Assembly: GCA_022562615.1 (NCBI GenBank)
Contig: JADFOW010000005.1
Location: forward strand, 1 to 42,293
DNA length: 42,293 nt
Origin: Nitrososphaerota archaeon
Lineage (GTDB): Archaea > Thermoproteota > Nitrososphaeria > Nitrososphaerales > Nitrosopumilaceae
Direction of reading: 5' to 3'
In this document: positions 39,051-42,293 of the stretch, piece by piece
How positions within the stretch are numbered: the first letter of the stretch is position 1
How the letters are laid out: every line of letters starts with the position of its first letter
Program-made: the position numbers and the translations under genes
The notes under the pieces: generated by a model
Database searches by the model: none
Told to the model about the DNA's origin: nothing
Seen by the model: only the letters and a program-made list of their open reading frames with translations

Positions 39051-40270
39051 CTTCTATGTCTTATTGCAGCCTCTTCCAATGCTTTGATCATTGGAAGCCT
39101 TTCACCGGTAAGATAAAGAACTAGTGCACCACCTGCTGTGCTGACATGATTTATCTTATCTGTTAATCCTAGGCTCTTTAGAACTGAATTCAAATGTCCT
39201 CCACTAACTATTGTGGTTGCCATTGAATTTGCCACCGTCTCTAGCAATCCTTTTGTTCCAAAGCTAAAGTTTTCTTTTTCAAAAAATCCTGCGGGACCAC
39301 TGATGAAAACAGTTCCGGCACCTGCAATTAATTTTGAATAGAAATCTAATGTCTTCGGACCTAAATCATAAATTTTATCTCCCTTGGAAATTTCTCTTAC
39401 GTCCATCTCCACTCTTTCTCCATCCTTGTCAATGGCAATATCTACTGGTGTGGAAAAAACATCTGGATACTCTCCTATTAGAAAATGAGCCTTTGCTACT
39501 ACCTCTTCTTCTCTTTCTATGCCTAGCGGAAACTTGATTCGTGCCTGGGCACGCATGAATACATTTCCAATTACTCCTGTAAGTAAGACGTGGTCTGCAC
39601 GTCCGTTTTGAATCAACAGTTGGATTGCCTCAAGTCTATCTTGCACCTTTGAGCCTCCTAAGACAATAACATGTGGTGCCTTGGCAACTGTCATTATTTC
39701 ATCAAGATTTCTAACCTCCCTTTCGGTAAGACGTCCTGCACATGAGGGCAAAATTTGTGGAAATCCCACAATTGACGGATGTGATCTGTGAGCGCTTGGA
39801 AATGAATCTAAAACACAAAGATCAAAGAGTTTGGCTAGTCTACTTACCATGATGGTTTTTGAGGCAGCTTCGGGTGAGAATTCATAATTTTCTTCAGCAC
39901 ACAAACGTAGATTATCTAAAAGTAACACTTCACCATTTTTCAAATTTTTAATTTCATTTTGTGCAGCAATTCCAATTACATCTTCAATATACTTTACTTT
40001 TTTATTCAATAGTTTTTCTAAAACTTTGGCGTGCTTGTCCATTCTTGTATAGTCTTTGTTTCCAACTCTTCCTTGGTGGGACGCAACCACTACTTTAGAT
40101 TCCTTTAATGATTGAATTGTTTCAATTACTTCTTCAATTCTTTTGGTCCCAGTAATTTCCAAGGTTTCGGAATCTATTGGACAATTCATATCTACTCTTA
40201 AAAAAACGGTCTTATCTTTAAGATCAAAATCATCTAGTGTGAGGACCTTCACGATCCCTCTATTATCCAC
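39047..40270 (-). CDS. pgk: Phosphoglycerate kinase
   Basis: KTVFLRVDMNCPID, VVVASHQGRVG, HRSHPSIVGFPQ, HVIVLGGSKVQDR, VSTAGGALVLYLTGERLPMIKALEEA. Confidence 0.96.
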   Translation of the reverse strand: MDNRGIVKVLTLDDFDLKDKTVFLRVDMNCPIDSETLEITGTKRIEEVIETIQSLKESKVVVASHQGRVGNKDYTRMDKHAKVLEKLLNKKVKYIEDVIGIAAQNEIKNLKNGEVLLLDNLRLCAEENYEFSPEAASKTIMVSRLAKLFDLCVLDSFPSAHRSHPSIVGFPQILPSCAGRLTEREVRNLDEIMTVAKAPHVIVLGGSKVQDRLEAIQLLIQNGRADHVLLTGVIGNVFMRAQARIKFPLGIEREEEVVAKAHFLIGEYPDVFSTPVDIAIDKDGERVEMDVREISKGDKIYDLGPKTLDFYSKLIAGAGTVFISGPAGFFEKENFSFGTKGLLETVANSMATTIVSGGHLNSVLKSLGLTDKINHVSTAGGALVLYLTGERLPMIKALEEAAIRHRS

Positions 40271-40387
40271 TTGGTTAAATTCTTTGAGCCGATCAGATTT
40301 CTGAAATCTCCATAGGAACCAGATGATTTATTTCAAACTTTTTTTAACTAGGAAAAATTAAAAATGATGTCTATGTGGTTTAACTAA

Positions 40388-41056
40388 TTGCAAAATTGGA
40401 TTTTTGATTTTAGGTCTCGTTCATTTGTTCTTTTAGTAATTTTATTTTTGATTGTTCTTGGCTTGGTGTATTTTGAAATTTCTGAAGGTTTTGACCAAAG
40501 TGTAATCTCTTTTGTTGCAGAGAATGTTGGAAATCCAGTTTTAGATATCATAATGCAATCAATAACTGAAAGTGGGGATACCTTTTACATGCTAGGATTT
40601 GGAGTCATTATTCTTCTGATAAAAAAAACCAGAAGAATTGGCATTACCCTGATGATTCTTATGCTTCTCTCCACATTGCTTACAGGTTACATAAAATGTG
40701 GCGTGGACCGAGATAGGCCTTCTTTTGATTATGAAGGAGTGCCGTTTCCAGTAGAAATTAGTCGTGATACCTTTGCTATGTTCTGTGAAGGCGGATTGGA
40801 CGCATCATTCCCATCAGGCCATGCTGCAAGATCTGTTATTTTTGGAATTGTCTTGGCATATGTCTTATCTGATAGATTCCCTAGAGGATGTTATTTGTTA
40901 TTTGCCTATCCGATTTTGGTGTCACTTAGTCGAATCTATGTTTTACAGCATTTCCCAATGGATGTAATTGGAGGAGCGATTTTGGGAATTTTGTTGACTG
41001 GAGTCCTTGCACACATGACCAAACTGTACAATATTTTTGATAAATCAAAAACCTAG
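40388..41056 (+). CDS. PAP2-family membrane phosphatase
   Basis: KCGVDRDRPSF, ASFPSGHAARS, SLSRIYVLQHFPMDVIGG motifs. Confidence 0.93.
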   Translation: MQNWIFDFRSRSFVLLVILFLIVLGLVYFEISEGFDQSVISFVAENVGNPVLDIIMQSITESGDTFYMLGFGVIILLIKKTRRIGITLMILMLLSTLLTGYIKCGVDRDRPSFDYEGVPFPVEISRDTFAMFCEGGLDASFPSGHAARSVIFGIVLAYVLSDRFPRGCYLLFAYPILVSLSRIYVLQHFPMDVIGGAILGILLTGVLAHMTKLYNIFDKSKT

Positions 41057-41368
41057 ATCTTCAAGAACCTTATTGCTTATCAAAACCATGGCATAGTGCT
41101 CACTGTCATAATGATATGTCCAATACTTTATGTCACAAACTTCTTTTTTTTTCCTTAATCCATAGTTGACACCAGTTGTAATTGAAAATCCAATCCTTTT
41201 TGCAAGTTTTGTTTTTTTTGGCATCAAAACTTTGAATCCTTCTTTTCTATTGCTAAATCCAAGATCTACCATATCGTTTACTGCATCTGATGCATCCTTT
41301 TCGTCTTTTAGATCATATGTTTTAAAAATTGGCAAATCCTTTGGATGAAAATCCATATCTTTAAACAA
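41045..41368 (-). CDS. Hypothetical protein
   Basis: 107-aa ORF, convergent 12-bp overlap with the PAP2 gene. Confidence 0.55.
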   Translation of the reverse strand: MFKDMDFHPKDLPIFKTYDLKDEKDASDAVNDMVDLGFSNRKEGFKVLMPKKTKLAKRIGFSITTGVNYGLRKKKEVCDIKYWTYHYDSEHYAMVLISNKVLEDLGF

Positions 41369-41493
41369 ATTCGTTTACTAATATTTTTTTTAAATATGAA
41401 TTATTGCGATCAAAGTATGTTAATTTTCTTTACACCCAAGTCAAATCCTGATCATATTAACAACTTAATCGAGCCTAGTTTTGAATTAATTCA

Positions 41494-42293
41494 TTGGCCT
41501 CACTTGAAAAATTAGTCCTACAATTAAGACAAAGAAAACAAGACGTTTCAAAGGTTAGATTAAAAGTAGAAAAACAACTCAAAGAATCAAGATCGATTGA
41601 GAGAAGATCCTCCTCTGGGTTAGTTTCTTTGGATAAAAAAATTGAATCAGAAAAAGAAGATTCTTCAGGTGTTTCTGATATTTTAACTCAAAAAACCGCT
41701 CAGCTGGAAAGCATCCAAAGATTAGTTACAACAGCAGAAGAGCGCCTAGAAAAGGAAAAAGAAATTCTAACAGATACCGAACAAGAGATAGAATTTGCTG
41801 AAAATCCTGAAGAAAAAGATTCTGCTGAGGCTAAAATTAACTCCATCAAAGCACATATTGAGGAATTAAAATTTGAAATTAAATCTAGACAAAAAACTGC
41901 TAAAAAAATTGCTGAGCAAGTTGTAAAAAATAGTGAAATAAAATTAAAAATCACTTCCAAGCTTAAAAAACAATCTCAATCAAAACCATCACTCCAGAAA
42001 ACTATGACTTCAAGTCATAAGGCTGCAGAAAAACTTGAAAAGGAATTAGACAAACGCATTAAAGCTGAGGAAACTGCAGTAAAATCTCTAGGTAAAGTTG
42101 TAGTAAAACTCCAAGAATTACAAGCAAAAAAGAAAAAATCTGTAAGGAAGATCAAAACTGCAAGAAAGGCACCAAAAAGAAAAGCACCAAGAAAACCAGC
42201 TAGAAAAACAGCAGCAAGAAAGGCACCAAAAAGAAAAGCAGCAAGAAAACCAGCTAGAAAAACAGCAGCAAGAAAGGTACCAAAAAGAAAAGC
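41494..42293 (+). CDS. Truncated coiled-coil protein with histone-H1-like K/R/A/P-rich repeat tail
   Basis: Open frame from TTG 41494 to the window edge: ASLEKLVLQLRQRKQDVSKVRLKVEKQLKESRS...KSVRKIKTARKAPKRKAPRKPARKTAARKAPKRKAARKPARKTAARKVPKRK...; not in the track because it runs off the end. Confidence 0.85.
   Translation, partial: MASLEKLVLQLRQRKQDVSKVRLKVEKQLKESRSIERRSSSGLVSLDKKIESEKEDSSGVSDILTQKTAQLESIQRLVTTAEERLEKEKEILTDTEQEIEFAENPEEKDSAEAKINSIKAHIEELKFEIKSRQKTAKKIAEQVVKNSEIKLKITSKLKKQSQSKPSLQKTMTSSHKAAEKLEKELDKRIKAEETAVKSLGKVVVKLQELQAKKKKSVRKIKTARKAPKRKAPRKPARKTAARKAPKRKAARKPARKTAARKVPKRK
42163..42293 (+). repeat. 54-bp in-frame tandem repeat (18-aa RKAPKRKAPRKPARKTAA unit)
   Basis: Units start at 42163, 42217, 42271; near-identical at nucleotide level; third unit cut by window end. 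Confidence 0.9.

Noticed and set aside
1-42293. CRISPR arrays, transposases, integrases, rRNA operons
   Set aside because: Looked for regularly spaced direct repeats, DDE/recombinase motifs and rRNA signatures by eye; none found.

Overview
AT-rich archaeal window. The gene content (PEFG-CTERM secreted proteins, plastocyanin-like copper protein, CFI-box-CTERM protein, many Lrp/RAM proteins, Suf genes interleaved with a Rieske ferredoxin) points to an ammonia-oxidising Nitrososphaerota (Nitrosopumilus-like) chromosome; this is an inference, since no search was run. Well-supported content: DUF255/thioredoxin-domain protein, Lrp/AsnC regulator plus stand-alone RAM-domain proteins, one tRNA-Glu(CUC), a secreted multidomain GH18 chitinase-like protein, an ABC-2 exporter pair, a DUF47-PiT phosphate pair, an aquaporin-hemL-hemC-cobA-hemD operon, a sufB-sufD-Rieske-sufS-sufU operon, pgk, a PAP2 phosphatase, and a truncated coiled-coil protein with a histone-H1-like Lys/Arg/Ala/Pro repeat tail. 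No CRISPR array, transposase or rRNA was recognised. The strongest unexplained signal is a GC-rich intergenic island (about 8276-8379, 53 of 104 bases G/C) that folds by eye into a three-way junction with a perfect 9-bp closing helix, a possible 6-bp loop-loop interaction and a competing pairing. It is a candidate uncharacterised structured RNA. Other leads: a 50-aa Cys-rich metallothionein-like ORF missed by the ORF track, a CheY-like receiver pseudogene with two in-frame stops, a chorismate-lyase-like two-gene operon divergent from an Lrp regulator with an inverted repeat between them, and several small zinc-ribbon ORFs.
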